Of a DNA stretch of 49,541 nt, positions 34,372 through 41,541 are shown piece after piece. The position numbers and the translations under genes are program-made. Positions within the stretch are counted from its first letter, which is position 1; every line of letters begins with the position of its first letter. The notes under the pieces were generated by a model, which was not told where the DNA came from, made no database searches, and saw only the letters and a program-made list of their open reading frames with translations. The DNA is from an uncultured Clostridium sp. (GTDB taxonomy: Bacteria > Bacillota > Clostridia > TANB77 > CAG-508), in contig CAJMJN010000008.1 in assembly GCA_905213875.1 (NCBI GenBank), positions 1 to 49,541 on the forward strand. The letters run 5' to 3'.

Positions 34372-35062
34372 AAAACAAATTTATCAAATAATAAAGGTTA
34401 CATTAGACACAATATTCAAAGAAGAAAGTTTTTTTACAATAGATCAGGTGCTAGAAAAATTTGCGTTTGATGTCAAACTACCTAAAAAAGTTAAGGATGG
34501 AATAACAGGGATTGAGACATGGTCAGTTGTAAATAACTTTGAAAAGTATATAACACAAGATAATATGAGAAAATATGATGAAAAGAATAGTTGGTTATTA
34601 AAAAGACAAAAGTTTGAAAATTTGAAAGAATTAATAGAAATATGGCAAAAAATTAACTATATGACATCAGAAAGAATATATGACTGTATAAATGTAAGTG
34701 CATGTGATCCTTTATATAGATGTGAAAATGCATATAGAAGCACAGATTGTAGAGATTCTAAAAATGTGATTTTTTCAGATGGATGTGGAAATTGCAACAA
34801 TATAATAGCATGTCAAAGGACTGGAAATTCTAATTTTTGCCTTAGAGTAGATGATTCTTCAGAATGTAGTAATAGTTATAATGTGATATGTTCTAAAAAA
34901 ATTAGTAATTCATTTTTTATACAAGATGCTAATAATTTGCATGAATGTATTTTGTGTTCACATATAGCAAGTCAAAGATATTGTATAGCTAATATGCAAT
35001 TTGAAAAAGAGGAATATTATTATTTAAAAAAGCAAATTGTAAGATGGATTTTAAGCATTTGA
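34364..35062 (+). CDS. Cysteine-rich repeat protein coupled to the HerA/VirD4-like ATPase
   Basis: 232 residues, unknown function. The N-terminal 100 residues are charged and helical (FEKYITQDNMRKYDEKNSW). From about residue 108 there are 13 cysteines in 100 residues, in repeats about 15-25 long with Asn/Ser-rich turns (CRDSKNVIFSDGCGNCNNI; CSNSYNVICSKKISNSFFI). The end CIANMQFEKEEYYYLKKQIV resembles the closing YCI-NKQY-KEEY pattern of cysteine-rich proteins I recall from candidate-phylum (Patescibacteria) genomes. A right-handed beta-helix or metal site is possible. The start codon lies inside the ATPase gene with AGAGGAG upstream, so the two are translationally coupled. Confidence 0.72.
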   Translation: MDEKQIYQIIKVTLDTIFKEESFFTIDQVLEKFAFDVKLPKKVKDGITGIETWSVVNNFEKYITQDNMRKYDEKNSWLLKRQKFENLKELIEIWQKINYMTSERIYDCINVSACDPLYRCENAYRSTDCRDSKNVIFSDGCGNCNNIIACQRTGNSNFCLRVDDSSECSNSYNVICSKKISNSFFIQDANNLHECILCSHIASQRYCIANMQFEKEEYYYLKKQIVRWILSI

Positions 35063-35065
35063 TTA

Positions 35066-35094
35066 TTGCTAAAGTAGTAACTTTATGTTAAAAT
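35066..35094 (+). promoter_or_regulatory. Promoter for the U32 peptidase gene
   Basis: TTGCTA at 35066-35071, 17-base spacer, TAAAAT at 35089-35094, with an extended TG two bases before the -10 box. Confidence 0.6.
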
Positions 35095-35112
35095 GTAAAA
35101 AGAATTTTATCA

Positions 35113-35167
35113 AAGAAGGGAGCATATGATATATTAAATTCTAAAATATATCATTCAAGAAAAAATG
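35113..35167 (+). promoter_or_regulatory. Translation leader of the U32 gene: Shine-Dalgarno, hairpin, start codon
   Basis: AAGAAGGGAG at 35113-35122, then a perfect 10-bp hairpin (ATGATATATT at 35126-35135 with AATATATCAT at 35145-35154), then 10 bases to the ATG at 35165. There is no other ribosome binding site. The ATG in the left arm opens a three-codon reading frame (M-I-Y-stop). Either the hairpin shortens the SD-AUG distance from 42 to about 13 bases, or the mini-frame is translated first. Confidence 0.6.
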
Positions 35168-36397
35168 AATAAACCAGAATTATTAGCACCAGCAGGGTCT
35201 TTTGAAAAAGCAAAAATAGCATTTTTGTATGGAGCAGATGCAGTATATGCAGGAACATCATCATTATCACTTAGAACAAGAGCTGACATGCAAGATGATG
35301 ATTTAGAAAAAACAATAAAATATGCACATAGTATAGGAAAAAAAGTATATGTAACATTAAACATATTTGCTTGGGATGATAAATATGACGAAATAATTGA
35401 AATGGCAAAAAAATTAGAAGAACTAAAACCAGATGGAATTATAGCAGCAGATGGTGGAGTAATGGAAATATTAAAACAATATGCACCAAGTGTAAAAATA
35501 AATGTTAGTACACAAGCAAATATTGTAAGCTTACATGCAGCAAACTTTTGGTACAAAAATGGTGCCAAAAGAATGATAATGGCAAGAGAAATGAACAAAG
35601 AACAATTAAAATACATAATGGAAAATAAATCAAAAGAAATGGAAGTAGAAATATTTGTTCATGGAGCAATATGTTTTGCCTTTTCAGGAAGATGTTTTTT
35701 AAGTGATTTCTTAGCTTGTAGAAGTGCAAACTTAGGAGATTGTGCTCAAAGTTGTAGATGGTCATATAATTTGTATGCTGAAGAAAGAAATAATCCAGGA
35801 GAATATATGCCAATAGAGACAAGTGAATATGGAACAAGCATATTTTCATCAAAAGATTTATGTTTAATTAAAGAACTTCCTGAAATAATTGACATGGGTG
35901 TAGATAGTTTAAAAATTGAAGGAAGATTAAAAACAGAATATTATTTAGCAAGTGTAATAAATGCATATAGAAATGCAATAGATGATTATGAAAAAGATCC
36001 AGAAAATTATAATTATACAAAATATTTAAAAGAATTAGAAAAAGTAAAAACAAGAGGACTAACAACATTTTATTTTAATGATAGAAAAAATAAAGATATC
36101 CAAGAATATGCTGGAAAACAATATAATGAACAATATGAATTTGGAGCAAAGGTAGTTGAAAATCTAGAAAACGATTTGTATGTAGTAGAAATCAGAAATA
36201 AATTATCAGTTGGGGATATTTTAGAAATTTTAATTCCAAATCAAATAGAACCAGTTGAATTTAAAATAGAAAAATTATATGATATTGATACAAATGAAGA
36301 AATAGGTGCAATAAGTCCAGGAGTAAAAGGACAAAAAGTAAAAATTAAATTACCAATTGAATGTAAAAAAGATTGGATAATAAGAAGAAAAAAATAA
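35165..36397 (+). CDS. U32 family peptidase-like protein (YrrO/TrhP type)
   Basis: 410 residues. TIM-barrel start ELLAPAGSFEKAKIAFLYGADAVYAG (residues about 4-29), central U32 signature EIFVHGAICFAFSGRCFLSD, and a cysteine cluster (CFAFSGRC...CRSANLGDCAQSC) that can ligate an iron-sulfur centre. A C-terminal beta domain (about 330-410, ending LPIECKKDWIIRRKK) follows. TrhP/YrrO relatives take part in 5-hydroxyuridine formation at tRNA position 34, with TrmR as the next enzyme. The translation leader is unusual. Collagenase-type peptidase activity is the older family label. Confidence 0.88.
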   Translation: MNKPELLAPAGSFEKAKIAFLYGADAVYAGTSSLSLRTRADMQDDDLEKTIKYAHSIGKKVYVTLNIFAWDDKYDEIIEMAKKLEELKPDGIIAADGGVMEILKQYAPSVKINVSTQANIVSLHAANFWYKNGAKRMIMAREMNKEQLKYIMENKSKEMEVEIFVHGAICFAFSGRCFLSDFLACRSANLGDCAQSCRWSYNLYAEERNNPGEYMPIETSEYGTSIFSSKDLCLIKELPEIIDMGVDSLKIEGRLKTEYYLASVINAYRNAIDDYEKDPENYNYTKYLKELEKVKTRGLTTFYFNDRKNKDIQEYAGKQYNEQYEFGAKVVENLENDLYVVEIRNKLSVGDILEILIPNQIEPVEFKIEKLYDIDTNEEIGAISPGVKGQKVKIKLPIECKKDWIIRRKK

Positions 36398-36421
36398 AAA
36401 TGTTTGTTGTTAAAGCAAAGT

Positions 36422-36458
36422 AATAAATCCTAATATAAAAAATATTAGGATTTATTTT
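36422..36458. terminator. Bidirectional terminator between the U32 and DUF368 genes
   Basis: 15-bp perfect stem (AATAAATCCTAATAT / ATATTAGGATTTATT) with T-rich flank on the + side; placed between convergent genes. Confidence 0.8.
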
Positions 36459-36479
36459 ATATTTTAACACAGAACAATA

Positions 36480-37280
36480 TTATTTTGTAGTTTGAAAAAG
36501 GGAAGAAATAGTAAAACCTAAAAACATACATAAAATAGATAATATTATTTCAGTTATTGAAGAAATATTAGGTAATAGTACAAAAATAGAACCTAAAGAA
36601 AATCCTATAATACTATAAAATGTTTTGGAGTAAAAATGTTCCAATAAAAATTTGGTTAATATCATAAAAAGAACAGAACCAAAGAAAATGCCTATTCCCA
36701 TAGGTATTAAAACTGGAAAATATAATGTTGAAACAGAATTTAAATAAGTTGGATAGACTCCCATAAGCATTAAAATTATAGTATTACTAACACCTGGAAC
36801 AATAATGCCAATTGACATTATAAAACCAGATAAAATTAAATATTTAAAATCAAAATTAGTAATTCCATAATTAATAGACAATGAATTTTCTAAAAACACA
36901 CTTAAAATTCCAATAGAAAAAGAAACTAATAAAAATAATAAATTCGTAATTTTAAAAGGTGTTTTTGAATTACATTGTTTTATTAAAGGAGGAATACATC
37001 CCAAAATTAGTCCTATAAAGATAGATTTTGTTTGAATAGGAAAATTAATAAAAAAGTAATTTAAAAAATTGCTAAAAATTAAAACGCCAATAAAGACTCC
37101 AACAACAATTGGAAGCAAAAATTTAAAGTTATTTTTTATGTCTTTAAAAAAGTATAAAATGCTGTTTAATAATTTTTCATATATACCAAAAATTACGCAA
37201 AAAACACCACTACTAATTCCAGGCAAAATAGCTCCAGCACCTATTGCAATACCTTTAAAACATGAAATTATGAAATGCAT
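36480..37280 (-). CDS. DUF368 (PopT-type) membrane protein, probable polyprenyl-phosphate translocase
   Basis: 266 residues with about eight membrane segments. The start is the ATG at 37280, because GGAGG (CCTCC at 37289-37293 on the + strand) lies 8 bases upstream; the longer in-frame start 22 codons earlier has none. Inverted-repeat topology is suggested by two related loops, GAILPGISSG near the start and IVPGVSNTIILMLMGVYP later. DUF368 (PopT) and DedA (UptA) proteins were shown to return undecaprenyl phosphate to the inner leaflet for wall synthesis. One of only two - strand genes in the window. Confidence 0.88.
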   Translation of the reverse strand: MHFIISCFKGIAIGAGAILPGISSGVFCVIFGIYEKLLNSILYFFKDIKNNFKFLLPIVVGVFIGVLIFSNFLNYFFINFPIQTKSIFIGLILGCIPPLIKQCNSKTPFKITNLLFLLVSFSIGILSVFLENSLSINYGITNFDFKYLILSGFIMSIGIIVPGVSNTIILMLMGVYPTYLNSVSTLYFPVLIPMGIGIFFGSVLFMILTKFLLEHFYSKTFYSIIGFSLGSIFVLLPNISSITEIILSILCMFLGFTISSLFQTTK

Positions 37281-37421
37281 ATATAATACCTCCATAATAA
37301 AAATATATGAAGACAAAGAAATAAAAATACTAAAAAATATTATCAATTAGGTCAGGCACTTTATTTTTTTTAGTTCATATAATTGCAATATGTGAATAAT
37401 GAAAAATGTGGAGGTGCAACT

Positions 37422-38133
37422 ATGATATCAGCACTTTATATTACAGGGATTTATAGCTTTTTGGGATTTTTAAAAACAGCAGTATTTGCTGTTCGGATAT
37501 ATTCAAAGTGGAAATTTATTTCCAGAACCATTATCAGCAGAAGAAGAAAAAAATTATTTAGAACAAATGGCAAATGGTGATGAAGAAGCAAGAAATATAT
37601 TAATTGAAAGAAACTTAAGGTTAGTGGCACATGTTGCTAAAAAGTATAGTAATTCAAAAGTTGATCAAGATGATTTAATATCAATAGGAACAATAGGATT
37701 AATAAAAGGTGTAAAAAGTTTTAATATAGAAAAAGGTTCTAGGCTTTCCACATATGTATCTCGATGTATAGATAATGAAATATTAATGCATTTAAGAGCC
37801 ACAAAAAAACTTGGAGCAGAAGTATATTTAAATGAGCCAATAGGAAAAGACAAAGATGACAATGTAGTTACTCTACAAGAAGTTCTAGAAAATAGTGAGA
37901 GAAATATTGAAGAAGAAGTAGATATAAAAATGAAAATAAAAATATTATATGAAAAAATGAAAACATTGTTAAAAGAAAGAGAAAAAAATATATTAGAATT
38001 AAGATTTGGTTTAGGTGGGAATAAACCAAAAACACAAAATGAAATTGCAAAAATGATGGGAATATCACGTTCGTATGTTTCAAGAATAGAAACAAAAGCA
38101 ATAAAAAAATTGGCAGAAGAAATAAAAGAATAA
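37422..38133 (+). CDS. sigK: Sporulation sigma factor SigK with +1 frameshift between pro-peptide and core
   Basis: SigK drives late mother-cell genes in sporulation. The core (from about 37495 to 38133) is typical: FPEPLSAEEEKNYLEQMANG, IERNLRLVAHVAKKY, DLISIGTIGLIKGV, RCIDNEILMHLRATKK, and region 4 with GISRSYVSRIETKAI. Its frame has a stop at 37471 and no ribosome binding site. A perfect start (GGAGGTG at 37410-37416, ATG at 37422) opens another frame giving a hydrophobic pro-peptide, MISALYITGIYSFLGFLKTA. Skipping one base between about 37486 and 37494 joins both into a normal pro-SigK. Either a disabled gene, an assembly indel, or programmed frameshifting; there is no long homopolymer at the junction. 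Confidence 0.8.
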
Positions 38134-38235
38134 AACTTTAAAATAATTCTTTTAGAATACAAAATATTGTGGTATAATAACAAAAGTAAAAAACAAAATA
38201 TAAAAAAAATATATGTTTTGAAAGGAATACATAAA

Positions 38236-38910
38236 ATGAAAAGAATAAAATTAAAAGATAGAGTACTTCCAACATATACTAAAGGAGAAGAAATATTTAA
38301 TATGACATCACATATTGTTGGTGGAGCATTAGGAATTGTAGCACTTGTTTTATGTGTTGTGTTTGCGGCAGTACATGGTAATGGATATGGAGTTATAAGT
38401 GGTGCAATTTATGGTGTAACAATGATAATATTATACACAATGTCAAGTATATATCATGGACTAAAACCAGAGAGAAAGGCTAAAAAAGTATTTCAAATTT
38501 TAGACCATTGCTCAATATTTTTATTAATAGCAGGTTCATATACGCCATTTGCTTTATGTAGTATACGCAGTGTAGAACCTGCATCTGGATGGTTTATTTT
38601 TGGAATTATATGGGGACTTGCAATATTAGGAATTGTATTAAATTCTATTGATATAAAAAAATATAAGATATTTTCAATGATTTGTTATTTATTGATGGGA
38701 TGGTGTATAATTTTTAAAGTTAATTTATTACCGGAAATATTAGGAATAAATGGATTAATATTGCTAGTTTCAGGAGGTATAGCATATACAGTTGGAGCGA
38801 TATTATATGGATTAGGAAAAAAACATAAATGGATGCATTCAATATTTCATTTATTTATATTACTAGGAAGTTTATTACAATTTTTCTGTATATTATTATA
38901 TGTTATGTAA
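38236..38910 (+). CDS. Hemolysin III/PAQR family membrane protein (YqfA type)
   Basis: 224 residues with seven hydrophobic segments. The start ATG at 38236 has AAAGGA at 38221-38226; an earlier in-frame ATG (38167) has no site. PAQR-type signatures: EEIFNMTSHIVGGALG (H), YTMSSIYHGL (S/H), LDHCSIFLLIAGSYTPF (D/H), and the late HKWMHSIFHLFILLGS (HxxxH), together giving the zinc-binding set of the CREST superfamily. These proteins are proposed hydrolases or lipid-homeostasis factors; haemolysis is not implied. Confidence 0.9.
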   Translation: MKRIKLKDRVLPTYTKGEEIFNMTSHIVGGALGIVALVLCVVFAAVHGNGYGVISGAIYGVTMIILYTMSSIYHGLKPERKAKKVFQILDHCSIFLLIAGSYTPFALCSIRSVEPASGWFIFGIIWGLAILGIVLNSIDIKKYKIFSMICYLLMGWCIIFKVNLLPEILGINGLILLVSGGIAYTVGAILYGLGKKHKWMHSIFHLFILLGSLLQFFCILLYVM

Positions 38911-39052
38911 ATAATTAAAAATAATATTAATAATGATATCATAATAAAAAATAAAAATCAAATAATGAAAAATTGCGATTAAATGAGAATAAATTTGAAA
39001 AAATAAGATAAACATATATAGAGAGAGTTAATAAGTATTTTTTAACCAATAA

Positions 39053-39081
39053 TTGATTTGATAGTAAAAAAACTATATGAT
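39053..39081 (+). promoter_or_regulatory. Promoter of the 6S RNA gene
   Basis: TTGATT at 39053-39058, 17-base spacer, TATGAT at 39076-39081, giving a start near 39088. The 140 bases before it (38911-39052) hold no feature I can support. Confidence 0.6.
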
Positions 39082-39110
39082 AAAATACAAATAGTTAAAA
39101 GTAAATAACA

Positions 39111-39295
39111 CCCTGCGTAGTGCGTATAGACAGAATTTTTAGAACCAACACACATTAAGAGGGGCCAAACTCTAGTTATGGCGTGCATGCTTACACAATT
39201 ATGTAGTAAGAAGCCCAGGAATATTTAGGTAGGCACCCACCTGTTTTTAGGAGCAGGTCCTTAAAAATTCAACACATCTGACGGCTAAGGCGGGG
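39111..39295 (+). ncRNA. ssrS: 6S RNA (SsrS), clostridial type
   Basis: Higher GC than its surroundings and no open frame. The ends pair (CCCTGC at 39111-39116 with GCGGGG at 39290-39295), and an inner 9-bp stem follows (GAATTTTTA at 39133 with TAAAAATTC at 39262), giving a long rod of about 185 nt with an open centre, as in 6S RNA. Blocks such as GAACCAACACA, ATGGCGTGCATGCTTA and GGTAGGCACCCACCT match my memory of clostridial 6S RNAs. 6S RNA mimics an open promoter and traps sigma-A RNA polymerase in stationary phase. The precise 5' end may be as early as 39088. Confidence 0.75.
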
Positions 39296-39313
39296 ATAAT
39301 TAAAAAACTAACC

Positions 39314-39392
39314 GGGGGACAGGTTAAAGTTTTCTCATTGTTTAGTCGGAAAACGACATAAAATAAATTGGGAAGGTTTTGACCTGTCCCTC
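39314..39392. repeat. Palindromic element with GGGGACAGGT arms after 6S RNA
   Basis: Arms GGGGGACAGGTTAAAG (from 39314) and TTTTGACCTGTCCCTC (to 39392) pair with one mismatch. A small GTCG-GAAAA-CGAC hairpin sits between them. The GGGGAC start recalls family 1 arms but the rest differs. It may serve as the 6S RNA terminator or be another REP-like element. Confidence 0.65.
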
Positions 39393-39419
39393 TTAGAATA
39401 AAGACAGGAGTGTGAAATT

Positions 39420-40241
39420 TTGGGAAAAATAACAAATGTAGAAGAACTAAAAGATATAGCTAAAAAAGTTAGAAGAGGAATAATCGAAGAAGTATATCAA
39501 GCACAATCAGGACATCCGGGAGGATCTTTATCAGTTGCTGATATTTTAACAGTATTATATTTTAATGAATTAAATATTAATGAAAACGAACCAAACTGGG
39601 AAGAACGAGACAGATTAATATTATCAAAAGGTCATTGTTCACCAGCATTATACAGTTGTTTAGCAAACAGAGGATTTTTTGAAGAAGAAAAATTAAAAGA
39701 TTTTAGGAAAATAAGTAAAAAATTACAAGGACATCCAGACATGAGAAAAATACCCGGAGTTGACATGACAACAGGTTCTTTAGGTCAAGGACTATCAGCA
39801 GCAAATGGAATGGCAATTGCAGGAAAATTAGATAAGAAAGACTATAGAGTATATTGTATACTTGGAGATGGAGAAATAGAAGAAGGACAAGTCTGGGAAG
39901 CTGCAATGGCAGCAGCACATTATAAATTGGATAATTTATGTGTGATTGTAGATAATAATAATTTACAAATAGATGGTAAAATTGCAGATGTTATAGATCC
40001 ATATTCAATAGAAGAAAAATTTAGAAGTTTTGGATTTCAAGTTATAAATATAAATGGACATGACATTGAAGAAATAATAAAAGCATTTGAAGTAGCAAAA
40101 AATGTGAAAAATAAGCCAACTTGTATAATCGCAAAAACAATAAAAGGCAAAGGTGTTTCTTTTATGGAAGACAAAGTAGAATGGCATGGAAAAGCACCAA
40201 ATAAAGAACAATATGAACAAGCAATAAAAGAGCTTAAGTAA
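39420..40241 (+). CDS. tktA: Transketolase, N-terminal (thiamine diphosphate) subunit
   Basis: 273 residues covering only the Pyr-phosphate/ThDP-binding half. HPGGSLSVADILTVLYF, SKGHCSPALYS, TGSLGQGLSAANGMAIA, GDGEIEEGQVWEA and DNNNLQIDG (the GDG-27-NN ThDP/Mg motif) are clear. Two-gene transketolases are usual in Clostridia and archaea and work as heterotetramers. Start is TTG at 39420 with CAGGAG 9 bases upstream. Separated from the C-terminal gene by about 200 bases that contain a palindromic element. Confidence 0.93.
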   Translation: MGKITNVEELKDIAKKVRRGIIEEVYQAQSGHPGGSLSVADILTVLYFNELNINENEPNWEERDRLILSKGHCSPALYSCLANRGFFEEEKLKDFRKISKKLQGHPDMRKIPGVDMTTGSLGQGLSAANGMAIAGKLDKKDYRVYCILGDGEIEEGQVWEAAMAAAHYKLDNLCVIVDNNNLQIDGKIADVIDPYSIEEKFRSFGFQVININGHDIEEIIKAFEVAKNVKNKPTCIIAKTIKGKGVSFMEDKVEWHGKAPNKEQYEQAIKELK

Positions 40242-40258
40242 CCGTAATATTTAAATAG

Positions 40259-40399
40259 AAATCAATATATATTATTTTCTTTATGCCTTGTGTGTCGCAA
40301 TCTCCATCTATAAATCTAGTATGTTGATTGCTCCAATCGCACTCGCATAGCTCGTTTGGTCGCTTACGCGGCATTGCATAAAATAATATATATTGATTT
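40259..40399. repeat. Palindromic element family 2, long form (MITE-like)
   Basis: 141 bp with perfect 20-bp terminal inverted repeats (40259-40278 and 40380-40399, reading AAATCAATATATATTATTTT). Next to them are CTTTATGCC on the left and GGCATTGCAT on the right, which also partly pair. The centre (about 40288-40375) is GC-richer and carries CGCATAGCTCGTTTGGTCGC. The same arms and CTTTATGCC, without the centre, form the typA terminator element at 30882-30934. Confidence 0.82.
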
Positions 40400-40445
40400 G
40401 TAGTAAAAATAATAAAGTTTAAAACTAATTTAAAGGAGAAGAATA

Positions 40446-41369
40446 ATGGAAGATATAAAAAAGGCATCAAGAGAAAGTTATGGTGAAGCATTAGTAGAAT
40501 TAGGAAAAGAAAATGAAAATGTTGTTGTATTAGATGCAGATTTATCAACAGCAACAAAAACTAATTTATTTGCTAAACAATATCCAACAAGATTTTTTGA
40601 TATGGGAATAGCAGAAGCAAATATGATAGGCACTTCAGCAGGATTAGCAAGTTGTGGAAAAGTAGTATATGCTAGTACATTTGCAGCATTTGCAGCAGGT
40701 AGAGCATATGACCAAATAAGGTGTAGTGTAGCATATCCAAAATTAAATGTAAAAATATGTGCAACACATAGTGGGGTAACAGTAGGAGAAGATGGTGCAA
40801 CACATCAAATGATAGAAGATTTAGCAATGATGCGAACAATGCCAAATATGACAGTTATATCTACATCTGACGATACAGAAACCAAGTGGGCAGTAAAAGA
40901 AATTTCAAAATATAATGGACCTGTATATTTACGTCTAGCAAGAGTAAAAACAAGAAAAATATATAATGAAAACCAAAAATTTGAAATAGGAAAAGCTATC
41001 CAAATAGGAGAAGGAACAGATGCAACTGTTTTTGCAACTGGAGTGACAGTTGAACAAGCATTAATTGCCAAAGAAAATTTAGAAAAACAAGGTGTAAATA
41101 TTAGAGTTGTTGATATTCATACAATAAAGCCAATAGATGAAGAAATGATTGTAAAATGTGCCAAAGAAACTAAAAAATTAATTTCAGTAGAAGATCATAA
41201 TATAATCGGAGGACTTGGAAGTGCTATTAGTGAAATTTTAACAAATAAGTTTCCAGCAAAATTGGTAAGACTAGGAATAAATGATTGTTTTGGAATGTCT
41301 GGAAAAGCAGAAGAACTTGTAGAATATTTTGGAATAGACTCAAAAACTATAATAAAGTTAATTGTATAA
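40446..41369 (+). CDS. tktB: Transketolase, C-terminal subunit
   Basis: 307 residues covering the pyrimidine-binding and C-terminal domains: VVLDADLSTATKTNLF, RFFDMGIAEANMIGTSAGLA (with the catalytic Glu of the ThDP aminopyrimidine contact), THSGVTVGEDGATHQ, and the C-terminal VVDIHTIKPIDEEMI. Works with the preceding gene in pentose-phosphate and ribose synthesis. AAAGGAG precedes the ATG. Both halves are co-directional; the element between them may lower the downstream:upstream ratio. Confidence 0.93.
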   Translation: MEDIKKASRESYGEALVELGKENENVVVLDADLSTATKTNLFAKQYPTRFFDMGIAEANMIGTSAGLASCGKVVYASTFAAFAAGRAYDQIRCSVAYPKLNVKICATHSGVTVGEDGATHQMIEDLAMMRTMPNMTVISTSDDTETKWAVKEISKYNGPVYLRLARVKTRKIYNENQKFEIGKAIQIGEGTDATVFATGVTVEQALIAKENLEKQGVNIRVVDIHTIKPIDEEMIVKCAKETKKLISVEDHNIIGGLGSAISEILTNKFPAKLVRLGINDCFGMSGKAEELVEYFGIDSKTIIKLIV

Positions 41370-41439
41370 TATATGTATTAATTAAAAAATAAAAGATAAA
41401 AAATATGTGAATTATATGTGAATTTTTATATCTAAACTA

Positions 41440-41468
41440 TTGCAAAAAATGTAGATTATTGTTATGAT
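41440..41468 (+). promoter_or_regulatory. Promoter of the ftsEX operon
   Basis: TTGCAA at 41440-41445, 17-base spacer, TATGAT at 41463-41468; 73 bases before the ftsE start. Confidence 0.6.
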
Positions 41469-41541
41469 AATTAAGTAAAAATACAATAGAAAAATTATGC
41501 TTAAATATTACATAGAAAATAAAGATAAGGGAGAAAACTAA

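Noticed and set aside
37069..37350. 93-codon + strand frame opposite the DUF368 gene
   Set aside because: Lies completely within the antisense of a well-supported membrane protein gene; no ribosome binding site.
37349..37383. Mobile-element half site or sporulation promoter upstream of sigK (GGTCAGGCACTTTA, then CATATAAT)
   Set aside because: Only one arm is present, and the -10-like CATATAAT lacks a convincing sigma-E -35 at the right distance.
40234..40557. - strand frame over the long palindromic element (MPRKRPNELCECD...)
   Set aside because: Runs across the element and into tktB antisense, starts inside tktB, and has no ribosome binding site; best seen as a by-product of the GC-rich centre.
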